A stretch of 11,118 bases of DNA from JANNVZ01 sp046155615 (GTDB lineage: Bacteria > Bacteroidota > Bacteroidia > Flavobacteriales_D > Sanyastnellaceae), in assembly GCA_046155615.1 (NCBI GenBank), contig JBJXFP010000073.1, positions 1 to 11,118 of the forward strand. The letters are read 5' to 3'. Position numbers and translations under genes: made by a program. The notes under the pieces are model-generated. The model ran no database searches. It was not told the origin of the DNA and was given only the letters and a program-made list of their open reading frames with translations. The stretch's first letter is position 1. The number at the start of each line of letters is the position of its first letter. This document shows positions 1-6,706 of the stretch, one piece after another.

Positions 1-1
1 T

Positions 2-1009
2 TTCCCCTCTGATTCTGTGGGCTATTGCAGTGCCTACGAAAATGTCCTGAAAACAACTGATGGCGGTGAAAACTGGTTTTACCCTAACCCAGATTTTGAA
101 GGTTATCCATATCGGAGCATTGTCTTCGAGGATGATAATATTGGATTCGGGTGCTTTACTGATAATGGAGCTGCGTTTGCTAGAACAACGGATGGAGGTT
201 ACACTTGGTCAGAAGAATATGAATATGGAGGTAGGGAAATAATCAAAGTAGACAATTGTCAGTATCAAATGATTGAAGGCTACTTTCACAAAAGTGATAA
301 TTGTTGGAATGAACAAGAAAGCATTCCGATGCCTATTGATGACCGCTATGATGAAAACATTGCCTGTTCCGATGATGAAATCTTGTTATCGTGTGGGCTT
401 GGTTATAACGTTAATACAATCTCCAATTTTGGTTTTGTATCAAAATCCATAGATGATGGCATCAACTGGTCGATCATTGATTTCTACAATATCTATGCGC
501 TACGCTCTATAGTTTGGGCTCATGGTACTACCTTCTATTGTGTAGGTCAGCCATACTATCCCAACCCATTCTCCTTTCTTAAAACAACCGACAGTGGAGC
601 TACATGGAGTTATCAAACCTATGACCTTCCTTGCAGTGAGTGCTATTCACCCGAAGTAAGAGATGTATTCTGTGCTAGTGAAAATTTGTGTTACGCTGTA
701 AGCAGCAACGGTGCCATTTGGAGAACTTCCAATGGAGGTGGAGAAATGTTTCCACTGCCTGTTGGCATTGATGTGGCCGCAGCACTGGGAGCAATGGTCA
801 TCTCCCCCAACCCAGCCACTTCCACCCTCACCATCCAAAACCTTCCCCTTGGCACCAACCAAATCAAAATTCTCGACACCACAGGCCGCATCCTCTCCAC
901 ACACCAAAACCAAACACAAATAGACATCTCCAATCTTCCAAGCGGCATCTACCTCATTGAAATAATCACAGATGAAAGCAGAACCGTGCTGCAGTTTGTG
1001 AAGGAATAA
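2..1009 (+). CDS. Secreted Asp-box repeat protein with T9SS type A sorting domain (5' partial)
   Basis: The frame is open to the left edge, so the start and signal peptide lie outside the window; 335 residues are visible. Four Asp-box motifs (S/T-x-D-x-G-x-x-W) are seen: TTDGGENW (18-25), TTDGGYTW (62-69), SIDDGINW (149-156) and TTDSGATW (195-202), plus a decayed fifth near 241-248. This spacing is typical of BNR/Ycf48-like beta-propeller proteins. Residues about 266-335 form a T9SS type A C-terminal sorting domain: PNPATSTLTI, a KILDTTGR strand, LPSGIYLIEI and a terminal QFVKE. In known systems this tail directs export across the outer membrane through the T9SS and is removed or exchanged for a surface anchor. 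The exact role of the propeller is unknown; adhesion or glycan binding are guesses. The sorting domain is much richer in C and poorer in G than the repeats before it. The next gene starts 410 bases downstream, so it probably ends its transcript. Confidence 0.9.
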   Translation, partial: FPSDSVGYCSAYENVLKTTDGGENWFYPNPDFEGYPYRSIVFEDDNIGFGCFTDNGAAFARTTDGGYTWSEEYEYGGREIIKVDNCQYQMIEGYFHKSDNCWNEQESIPMPIDDRYDENIACSDDEILLSCGLGYNVNTISNFGFVSKSIDDGINWSIIDFYNIYALRSIVWAHGTTFYCVGQPYYPNPFSFLKTTDSGATWSYQTYDLPCSECYSPEVRDVFCASENLCYAVSSNGAIWRTSNGGGEMFPLPVGIDVAAALGAMVISPNPATSTLTIQNLPLGTNQIKILDTTGRILSTHQNQTQIDISNLPSGIYLIEIITDESRTVLQFVKE

Positions 1010-1190
1010 CCCCTCAGTCCCAATTGCCCCCATCGTCCCTTCTCCAAATCCCTCATTCCAGACACCAAATCCGGGGCAACTCCCACCAAATCATACGCAG
1101 GCTAAAACAACAAACAAACCCCAATGAACAGCCCACATCAATGCCCCTAAAGTCTGTCATCCTAACAGCATTCCAAACCCAAACCCCTCA

Positions 1191-1419
1191 CATAGTCACA
1201 CTAATTAAGCATTTATACACAGTTATACAACACATATGCACAATAATCAGCCATATACACATAACACATACACATATACACTCAAACAAGCACCATATAC
1301 ACATATAATTACTGCAAATACACACTACCACACAACAAAATTTCACAATAAAATAGCATATACACACTAAAATACAGCATATTTGCACAGCAATCACCCA
1401 CCCACACATACACCTCACC
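1191..1419 (+). repeat. Degenerate 21-bp tandem array upstream of HTH gene (putative operators)
   Basis: Eleven units start at 1191, 1212, 1233, 1252, 1273, 1294, 1315, 1336, 1357, 1378 and 1399. All steps are 21 bp except one of 19 bp (1233 to 1252). Each unit opens with a core close to CATATACACA followed by about 11 variable bases. Column 9 (C) is the same in all eleven units, and columns 1, 2, 4 and 10 agree in ten. Exact CATATACAC occurs at 1252, 1273, 1294 and 1357. The weakest units are 1336 and 1399. The last unit ends at 1419, one base before the ATG of the HTH gene. A 21-bp period is two DNA turns, so the cores would lie on one helix face, as expected for cooperative protein binding. 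Autoregulation by the downstream HTH protein is inference. The array is too short in period and conservation to be CRISPR. Confidence 0.75.
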
Positions 1420-1755
1420 ATGCTATCTCTCAACATCCCCTTCATCAACCAAAAAGGCAAATACAACTCTATCATGCACACCCTCCATGTGGACACACGC
1501 ACCATCAAAGCCCACAAAGAATCAAAAGCAAAATCAATCAACCTCACCCTCCTCACCCAACTTTGCACCCAACTCCACTGCACACCCAACGACATCCTCC
1601 AATACCAGCCCAACCCATCCCAAACCCTCCCACCAGCACACCCACTCCATGCACTCAAGCCACATCCACAGCCCAACATCATCCAAACACTCCCCACCCT
1701 CACACCCGACCAGATAAAACAAATACAACAAATCATCCAGCAACAACCACAGTAA
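1420..1755 (+). CDS. Small XRE/Cro-type helix-turn-helix regulator
   Basis: This gene encodes 111 residues from an ATG that directly follows the last unit of the 21-bp array. Residues about 4-62 resemble the Cro/C1-type HTH family (HTH_26-like) common in Bacteroidetes. The best-preserved part is the C-terminal helix pair, INLTLLTQLCTQLHCTPNDILQY, where family members read roughly 'L..LC..L.C.P.D.L.Y'. Residues 63-90 are a Pro/His/Gln-rich linker, and the tail LTPDQIKQIQQII (94-106) looks like a short amphipathic helix, possibly for oligomerisation. The protein is predicted to be a cytoplasmic DNA-binding regulator, most simply one that binds the repeats before its own gene. Its coding strand has almost no G, so codons are strongly biased to CCN, CAN and ACN. 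The recognition-helix region (about 22-38) is divergent and includes no residue pattern I can match firmly, so a degenerate copy is possible. The stop codon touches the 8-bp repeat that leads to dxr. Confidence 0.72.
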   Translation: MLSLNIPFINQKGKYNSIMHTLHVDTRTIKAHKESKAKSINLTLLTQLCTQLHCTPNDILQYQPNPSQTLPPAHPLHALKPHPQPNIIQTLPTLTPDQIKQIQQIIQQQPQ

Positions 1756-1850
1756 ACTCAACAAATCTCCAAATCAACAAATCTCCAAATCTCCAAATCT
1801 CCAAATCTCCAAATCAACAAGTCACCAAATCAACAAGTCAACAAGTCAAC
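1755..1850 (+). repeat. 8-bp tandem repeat between HTH gene and dxr
   Basis: Twelve octamers run without gaps from 1755 to 1850. The first (AACTCAAC) is divergent. The next eleven follow AARTCWMC: AAATCTCC at 1763, 1779, 1787, 1795 and 1803; AAATCAAC at 1771, 1811 and 1827; AAGTCACC at 1819; AAGTCAAC at 1835 and 1843. The array starts at the stop codon of the HTH gene and ends three bases before the TTG that I take as the dxr start, so it fills the space where a dxr leader would lie. A period of 8 shifts the frame by one codon position per two-thirds unit, so translated repeats in this stretch have no coding meaning. Similar octamer runs are, to my recollection, scattered in Bacteroidetes genomes, but I cannot check that here. 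Slippage could change copy number. Confidence 0.9.
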
Positions 1851-1853
1851 AAC

Positions 1854-2999
1854 TTGAAAAAAATAGCAATACTCGGCAGCACAGGAAGCATAGGCACACA
1901 AGCCTTGCAAGTAATAGCAGCCCATGCTGAAGTTTGGCAGGTGGAAGTGCTCACCGCGCAGACCAATGCAGAGCTGCTCATAAAGCAAGCCCTGCAATAC
2001 AAACCAAACAGTGTGGTGATAGGAGATGCAAACAAGTATGAAGAAGTAAAAAATGAGCTTTGGCCGCATGGCATCAAAACGTATTGCGGTGATGAAGCAT
2101 TGACACAAATAGTAGCGAGTACAGAAATAGATATTGTACTCACTGCACTCGTTGGCTTTGCCGGATTGCGTCCAACCATAGCAGCCATCAAAGCAAAAAA
2201 ACCAATAGCACTGGCAAACAAGGAGACACTTGTGGTAGCCGGGGAAATGATTACAAAACTCGCGCGCGAAAACGGAGTGAACATTTATCCTGTGGACAGT
2301 GAGCACTCAGCCATATTCCAATGCATGGCCGGTGAATGGGACAATGCTATTGAAAAAATTTACCTCACAGCCAGCGGTGGCCCATTCAGAGGCATGAAGC
2401 GTGAAGAGCTAAAACACATTACCAAAGCAGAAGCACTCAAGCACCCAAACTGGACTATGGGTGCGAAGATTACCATTGACTCGGCCACGCTCATGAACAA
2501 AGGACTGGAAGTGATAGAAGCGCGATGGTTGTTTAATCTCAAACCTGAACAAGTAGATGTGATAGTGCATCCGCAAAGCATCATACACAGCATGGTGCAA
2601 TTTGCAGATGGCAGCATCAAAGCACAGATGGGCCTGCCAGATATGAAGTTGCCAATACAATATGCACTCGGCTTTCCACAAAGAATGAAGAGCGACTACG
2701 CGCGATTTGATTTTATGCAATACCCTTCGCTCACCTTCGAGCAGGCAGACAGAGAAACATTTCGAAGTCTCACATTGGCCTACGATGCAATGAAGGCAGG
2801 CGGCAATATGCCTTGCATTATGAATGGAGCTAACGAAGCCGCTGTAGCACTTTTTCTGCAAGACAAAATCGGCTTTTTGCAAATAGCAGAACACGTAGAA
2901 GCCACCATGAATGATTTGCAGCATATAGCCAAGCCAACGCTTGAAGATTATGTGGAAACCGATAAACAGGCGCGGCAGATGGTACTGATGCATTCCTGA
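1854..2999 (+). CDS. dxr: 1-deoxy-D-xylulose 5-phosphate reductoisomerase
   Basis: Dxr (IspC) converts 1-deoxy-D-xylulose 5-phosphate to 2-C-methyl-D-erythritol 4-phosphate with NADPH and a divalent metal. It is the first committed step of the MEP isoprenoid pathway, acts in the cytosol and is the target of fosmidomycin. I place the start at TTG 1854 because it gives MKKIAILGSTGSIG, the standard N-terminus, and 381 residues, a normal length. Upstream in-frame codons are only translated repeat. Visible motifs are the NADPH loop GSTGSIG (8-14), ANKETLV (121-127), metal ligands in PVDSE (D148, E150) and E219 in NKGLEVIEARW, LTASGGPFRG (171-180), HPNWTMG (197-203), the HPQSIIHSMVQF block (239-250) and MNGANEAA (323-330). 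All expected active-site residues are present. No Shine-Dalgarno sequence is visible and the leader is the 8-bp repeat, so expression may depend on upstream transcription. A 154-base gap, with only a weak 6-bp inverted repeat, separates it from the ABC genes. Confidence 0.97.
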   Translation: MKKIAILGSTGSIGTQALQVIAAHAEVWQVEVLTAQTNAELLIKQALQYKPNSVVIGDANKYEEVKNELWPHGIKTYCGDEALTQIVASTEIDIVLTALVGFAGLRPTIAAIKAKKPIALANKETLVVAGEMITKLARENGVNIYPVDSEHSAIFQCMAGEWDNAIEKIYLTASGGPFRGMKREELKHITKAEALKHPNWTMGAKITIDSATLMNKGLEVIEARWLFNLKPEQVDVIVHPQSIIHSMVQFADGSIKAQMGLPDMKLPIQYALGFPQRMKSDYARFDFMQYPSLTFEQADRETFRSLTLAYDAMKAGGNMPCIMNGANEAAVALFLQDKIGFLQIAEHVEATMNDLQHIAKPTLEDYVETDKQARQMVLMHS

Positions 3000-3153
3000 T
3001 TCCTTATTTCTTCTCATTCAATCAGAAATATTGCTCTTCACCATTGCACCGCAGCTAATGCCGTTCATATCTCTGTTTGTTTTCTGATGTAATGGAAAAA
3101 TGTAAAGCATACTGCGGGCTATTGTTTTACCAACTCAAATCAAACAACCAAGT

Positions 3154-4083
3154 ATGTACACCCTCGAAGCGCTTGGCATACACAAAAGTTATGCTGCGCA
3201 CAAAGCACTGAATGATGTGAGTATACGTGTGCCGCATGGTTCAGTATTCGGTTTGCTCGGCCCCAATGGTGCCGGCAAGACAAGCCTCATACGCATCATC
3301 AACCAAATAACGGGGCCTGACAGTGGCCATGTGCTGCTGAATGGTGAGCCACTGCATCCGCGGCATGTGGAAAGCATTGGCTACCTGCCTGAAGAGCGCG
3401 GGCTTTACAAAAAAATGAAAGTGGGTGAGCAGTGCATGTACTTAGCTCAACTCAAAGGCCTCACCGCCAAAGAAGCAAAAGAGCGCCTCATGCTCTGGTT
3501 CAAAAGATTCGACATACATACCTGGTGGGACAAGAAAGTGGAAGACCTATCAAAAGGCATGGCGCAGAAAATTCAGTTCATCACTACGGTGCTTCACAAT
3601 CCACAGTTATTGATTTTGGATGAACCCTTCAGTGGTTTTGACCCCATCAATGCCGAACTCATTCGCAACGAAATGCTGCGGCTGAAAAAAGAAGGTACTA
3701 CCATCATTTTATCCACACATGACATGGGCAGTGTAGAGGCATTGTGCGACAACATTGCATTGATAAATCGCTCGCAGGTGATATTGGAAGGCAGTGTGAA
3801 GGAGATAAAGAATACATTCAGAACACATACTTATCAAGTGCACTACACGGGGCATGCGATGGATGTAGGCATAGGGCTATGGGCCGACTTCCGATTGGTG
3901 GAAACACGCGAGACGGACGACTATAAAGTAGCCATCATCAAGATGGAGAGCAATCACAAATTGAATGACTTGCTGGCTGCATTGCTGCCACATGTGCAGT
4001 TGGTAGCAGTGAGTGAGATGGTGCCGGACATGGATCAGATTTTCATAGAAGCAGTTCAAAATTTTAATGCAACACATGAATAA
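3154..4083 (+). CDS. ABC transporter ATP-binding protein (NatA-like)
   Basis: This is the 309-residue cytoplasmic ATPase subunit of an ABC-2-type exporter. Motifs in order are Walker A GPNGAGKT (36-43), a Q-loop region reading IGYLPEERGLY (75-85), signature LSKGM (132-136), Walker B LLILDEP (152-158) with the catalytic E157, and the H-loop STHD (187-190, H189). The usual Q-loop glutamine is E and the LSGGQ motif is LSKGM. As far as I know both variants are normal in this NatA/YhaQ-like branch, so this is not decay. Residues about 215-305 form the C-terminal extension typical of the branch (DUF4162-like). The permease gene overlaps its 3' end, and the two surely form one transcript and one complex. 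The substrate cannot be inferred; relatives are annotated as sodium, drug or peptide exporters with weak support. The ATG start gives a normal N-terminus. Confidence 0.94.
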   Translation: MYTLEALGIHKSYAAHKALNDVSIRVPHGSVFGLLGPNGAGKTSLIRIINQITGPDSGHVLLNGEPLHPRHVESIGYLPEERGLYKKMKVGEQCMYLAQLKGLTAKEAKERLMLWFKRFDIHTWWDKKVEDLSKGMAQKIQFITTVLHNPQLLILDEPFSGFDPINAELIRNEMLRLKKEGTTIILSTHDMGSVEALCDNIALINRSQVILEGSVKEIKNTFRTHTYQVHYTGHAMDVGIGLWADFRLVETRETDDYKVAIIKMESNHKLNDLLAALLPHVQLVAVSEMVPDMDQIFIEAVQNFNATHE

Positions 4084-5425
4084 GATTTGGCTCATCATAA
4101 AACGGGAGTACCTGACGAAGGTGAAGAAGAAGTCGTTCATTGTAATGACGATACTCGGCCCCATCATATTTGGTGTGCTGCTGGTAGGTGGCATATTGGT
4201 GGCCTCGTCAGACAGTACCAAGCACGATGTGCTGATAGTGGATCGCGCAGGCTGGATAATAGAAGATGAAGTGATGCTGCCTGATCAGGAGCATGTGAAG
4301 CGCGCTCTGTTTGTGGATGGTGATGATGTGCATTATTTCTTTCAGAAAAACGCAGCGGATGTGTCGGCTGAGTTGAACTCAAAGCATTACACCATCATAG
4401 TAGAGCTTGATAGCAATACATACGAGGATGGCAAGTGCCTGATGAGTTTCAAGGCGGCACCAAGCCTTTCAATACAGGGTGACATACGCACGAATATTGA
4501 AAAATCAATTGAGAAATGGCGTGTGAAGAAGTATGGTATTGATTACAAAGCTTATCAGGCTATCAAACAGTCAGTGAGTTTTGGGTTGGTGAATATTGAC
4601 AAGGCAGAGGACGGGAAGGATATTTATCTGCGGGCGGGTTTTGGTTTTGCGCTTGCACTGACTATTTACCTGTTCATTTTCCTATATGGTGTGCAGGTGA
4701 TGCGTGGTGTGATGGAGGAAAAGACCAACCGCATTGTAGAGGTGATTGTATCATCAGTAAAACCATTTGAGCTGATGATGGGCAAGGTGATAGGGATAGG
4801 ACTGGTGGGTGTAACTCAGTTTGTGATATGGATGGTGCTGTCAGGCATTACCGGTGTAGTGGTGATGGGGACTGTGGGTGCCGACTTGATTGGTGGACAA
4901 GCGATGGTTGAGCAAATGGATGGCGCCATGAACACCATGCCGGAGCAATTGGCATTGAGCCAACTGAAAGACAATGAGATGTTGTCGTTGTATTACAGTG
5001 TGCCATGGTTCGACATCGCGATGTCGTTTTTGTTCTTTTTCATAGGCGGCTATTTGTTATATGGTTCGCTGTTCGCGGCTATTGGTGCGGCTGTGGATCA
5101 GGAGTCGGACACGCAACAGTTCATGTTGCCTATAACGCTTCCACTCATTTTCGGATACTTTGTGAGCATCATGATGATTCAAAACCCTGAAGGGAGCATA
5201 GGGACAATATTCTCGATAGTGCCGCTGACCTCGCCTATTGTGATGATGGTGAAAACGGCCATTGGAGTACCTCTGTGGCTGCGGCTGCTGAGCATGGGCA
5301 CGCTGATTCTTGCTTTTGTTTTTTTTATCTGGTTGGCAGGACGTGTGTACCGGGTGGGTATATTGATGTATGGCAAAAAGCCAACGTACAAGGAGCTTTG
5401 GAAGTGGATCAGGTATCAGGGATAG
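4076..5425 (+). CDS. ABC-2 family transporter permease (NatB-like)
   Basis: This is the membrane subunit that pairs with the preceding ATPase. I choose ATG 4076 (449 residues) because MNKIWLIIKREYLTKV is the usual family N-terminus; ATG 4067 in the same frame would add three residues. With the chosen start it overlaps the ATPase stop by 8 bases, which suggests translational coupling. Numbering from 4076, the first membrane segment is about 21-44, followed by a large extracytoplasmic domain to about 184. A cluster of five or six membrane segments follows (about 187-210, 238-266, 313-338, 350-370, 378-397 and 404-424). The cytoplasmic motif MEEKTNRIVEVIVSSVKPFE (213-232) after segment 2 is characteristic of ABC-2/NatB-type permeases. 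The C-terminus AGRVYRVGILMYGKKP matches the family ending. It ends 13 bases from the convergent stop of the next gene with no clear terminator between. Substrate unknown. Confidence 0.93.
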   Translation: MNKIWLIIKREYLTKVKKKSFIVMTILGPIIFGVLLVGGILVASSDSTKHDVLIVDRAGWIIEDEVMLPDQEHVKRALFVDGDDVHYFFQKNAADVSAELNSKHYTIIVELDSNTYEDGKCLMSFKAAPSLSIQGDIRTNIEKSIEKWRVKKYGIDYKAYQAIKQSVSFGLVNIDKAEDGKDIYLRAGFGFALALTIYLFIFLYGVQVMRGVMEEKTNRIVEVIVSSVKPFELMMGKVIGIGLVGVTQFVIWMVLSGITGVVVMGTVGADLIGGQAMVEQMDGAMNTMPEQLALSQLKDNEMLSLYYSVPWFDIAMSFLFFFIGGYLLYGSLFAAIGAAVDQESDTQQFMLPITLPLIFGYFVSIMMIQNPEGSIGTIFSIVPLTSPIVMMVKTAIGVPLWLRLLSMGTLILAFVFFIWLAGRVYRVGILMYGKKPTYKELWKWIRYQG

Positions 5426-5438
5426 CCATTACTTCTAA

Positions 5439-6557
5439 TCATTCAGCTTGATTCCTTTTCAGTATAATGGACACTGCATAATGGTCACACAATTCCTCAT
5501 CTAAGGTTTCGTATTCCACCGCAGTGTATGCATTGCTATGCATGATGTAGTCAATTCGAAATGAAGGGAAAACTCCGTTGTATGTATTGCCAATGCCATT
5601 GCCTGCTTCTTTGAATGAGTCGTGCAGCAGATCGGTAAGTGTTTCGTAAGTGTAAGATACAGGTGTGTCGTTGAAGTCGCCACAAAGAATTATTTCGTGC
5701 TGGCATGTTTTGATGCTCTCTGCCATTCGTCTTACTTGTTCTTCTCTTTTCACAAATGCAATTTTGAGCCTGCGGGCTATGCGTTTGCTGCCATCATCCA
5801 GTTCTTCGTTGTTTCGGTTGCCATCCACGAGGGCATAGTCCTCGGGTTTGAAACGGATGCTCTGTAGGTGTGCGTTGTAAATGCGCACCGTGTCGCCATG
5901 CATCAGTACATCAGCATAGATGCAGAAGTTGTTTGGGTCGCTTTCAAATGGCACGTGCCCCTTGCTGATGATGGGGTATCTGGAAAAAAGTGCCACACCA
6001 AAATACTGACGCCCCGTCATGGCATGGGTATAACGCTCGTGGTAATATTTGGTAGGTAAAAATTGAGTGAGTGTGTCGCGTGTAGCGAATACGCCCAGCC
6101 TGTCAGTATGGTAAAACTCCTGAAAGCAAATGATGTCGGCTTGCTCTCTTTTGAGCACATCAAAAATGGCGTTGCGGGTGGTTTTCTTTTTATTGTCTTT
6201 GTAATAACCAAACAGATTGACATTGTATGTAAGCACCTTCACCAATTTTTCATCGCCCTGCAACTCATCTTGCACTGACAATTGAAAAAAATCGGCAATG
6301 TGTGTGAAGCCGATGAGTATGACGGCTGTGCTGAACCACGCATACTTTTTCTTTTTGAATAACCAATATGTGATGAATAGCAAATTGGCAATGAGGATGA
6401 AGGGATATGCCAAACCAAACAAACTGAAGTAGCCATAGCTGGCAGGTGCAATGTGTACTGCGCCATAGCTGACCAACATGGATAGTATGGCTGCTGCATT
6501 GAGCAGGAGCATTATCCAATTGGTGCGCGATTTTTTTATGGATTTTTCTTCAGTCAC
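5439..6557 (-). CDS. Membrane-anchored endonuclease/exonuclease/phosphatase family protein
   Basis: This gene encodes 372 residues. Three membrane segments lie at about 15-36, 41-67 and 74-92, followed by an EEP-fold catalytic domain (about 105-370). The family signature is complete: YNVN (N112), CFQE (E147), NAHLQS (H230), CGDFND (D294, N296), RIDYI (D336) and CDHYAV (H359). EEP enzymes are metal-dependent and cleave phosphodiester or phosphate ester bonds in nucleic acids, phospholipids or sugar phosphates. With this membrane arrangement the active site could sit at the inner membrane surface, on a side I cannot fix, and the substrate is unknown. The start is not certain: a TTG at 6578 gives 379 residues but lies inside a promoter -7 box, so the GTG at 6557 (reading MTEEKSIKKSR) is preferred. 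It is monocistronic, convergent with the ABC permease and divergent from murC. Confidence 0.88.
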   Translation of the reverse strand: MTEEKSIKKSRTNWIMLLLNAAAILSMLVSYGAVHIAPASYGYFSLFGLAYPFILIANLLFITYWLFKKKKYAWFSTAVILIGFTHIADFFQLSVQDELQGDEKLVKVLTYNVNLFGYYKDNKKKTTRNAIFDVLKREQADIICFQEFYHTDRLGVFATRDTLTQFLPTKYYHERYTHAMTGRQYFGVALFSRYPIISKGHVPFESDPNNFCIYADVLMHGDTVRIYNAHLQSIRFKPEDYALVDGNRNNEELDDGSKRIARRLKIAFVKREEQVRRMAESIKTCQHEIILCGDFNDTPVSYTYETLTDLLHDSFKEAGNGIGNTYNGVFPSFRIDYIMHSNAYTAVEYETLDEELCDHYAVSIILKRNQAE

Positions 6558-6575
6558 GATAGGTGTAAACAAAAA

Positions 6576-6583
6576 CAAAAGTA
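6576..6583 (-). promoter_or_regulatory. Bacteroidetes -7 promoter element (TAnnTTTG)
   Basis: The minus strand reads TACTTTTG, a perfect match to the TAnnTTTG box of the Bacteroidetes primary sigma factor. It lies about 18 bases before the GTG at 6557. Transcription would begin near 6565-6572, giving a short leader, and the TTG at 6578 would lie upstream of the transcript. The -33 element is weak: a TTG is about 24 bases away, wider than the usual spacing. No equally good box was found on the + strand for murC in the same divergent gap. Confidence 0.5.
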
Positions 6584-6706
6584 TCTACAAGAGCGAAGTG
6601 CGTTTTTCAATATTTGTTGTGTATGTGATGTGCAGAAATTTTTTATCGGTAAAAAGTGTTGCAACCGTCACTAATGCATCTTACCGCCAACAAGATTGGG
6701 CCAACC

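Larger units (their letters stand above)
781..1853 (+). other. G-depleted, C/A-rich island
   Basis: From the T9SS sorting domain to the dxr start the + strand is almost free of G. By hand count about 37 of the 660 bases from 1201 to 1860 are G (about 6%), whereas a typical line inside dxr has around 17 per 60. The island includes the end of one gene, a non-coding stretch, a complete small gene and two tandem repeats. Because TAG and TGA need G, only TAA stops are common here, so long meaningless frames appear on the + strand. The skew ends abruptly where dxr begins. The cause is not evident from the sequence. The stretch 1010-1190 inside it holds no gene, hairpin or repeat that I can support. 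Confidence 0.8.

Noticed and set aside
1024..1308. 94-codon + strand frame rich in H, I and T
   Set aside because: It crosses the 21-bp array, has no domain pattern, and is explained by lack of G-containing stops.
1191..1419. CRISPR array
   Set aside because: Only about 10 of 21 bp are conserved, with 11-bp variable parts; there is no 25-40 bp repeat, no spacers of normal size and no cas gene.
1188..1736. 182-codon minus-strand frame rich in C, W, I and V
   Set aside because: It is the antisense of the skewed island and HTH gene; the residue content is what CA-rich DNA gives on the other strand.
1383..1853. In-frame upstream extension of dxr by 157 codons
   Set aside because: The extension is T/H/P/Q-rich translation of the G-poor island and the 8-bp repeat, overlaps the HTH gene in another frame and has no counterpart in Dxr. 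The frame stays open only because stops with G are rare here.
1010..1853. Insertion sequence or integron-like element
   Set aside because: No transposase or integrase coding, terminal inverted repeat or target-site duplication could be seen.
2996..3025. Terminator after dxr (CTGATT/AATCAG)
   Set aside because: Only a 6-bp A/T-leaning stem with an 18-base loop and no T run; too weak to annotate.
3230..3300. Defective ABC ATPase because the Q-loop Gln is Glu and the signature is LSKGM
   Set aside because: Walker A, Walker B with catalytic Glu and the H-loop are intact, and these variants recur in the NatA-like branch.
6609..6616. -7 promoter box for murC (AATATTTG)
   Set aside because: One mismatch to TAnnTTTG and no -33 element at the usual distance.
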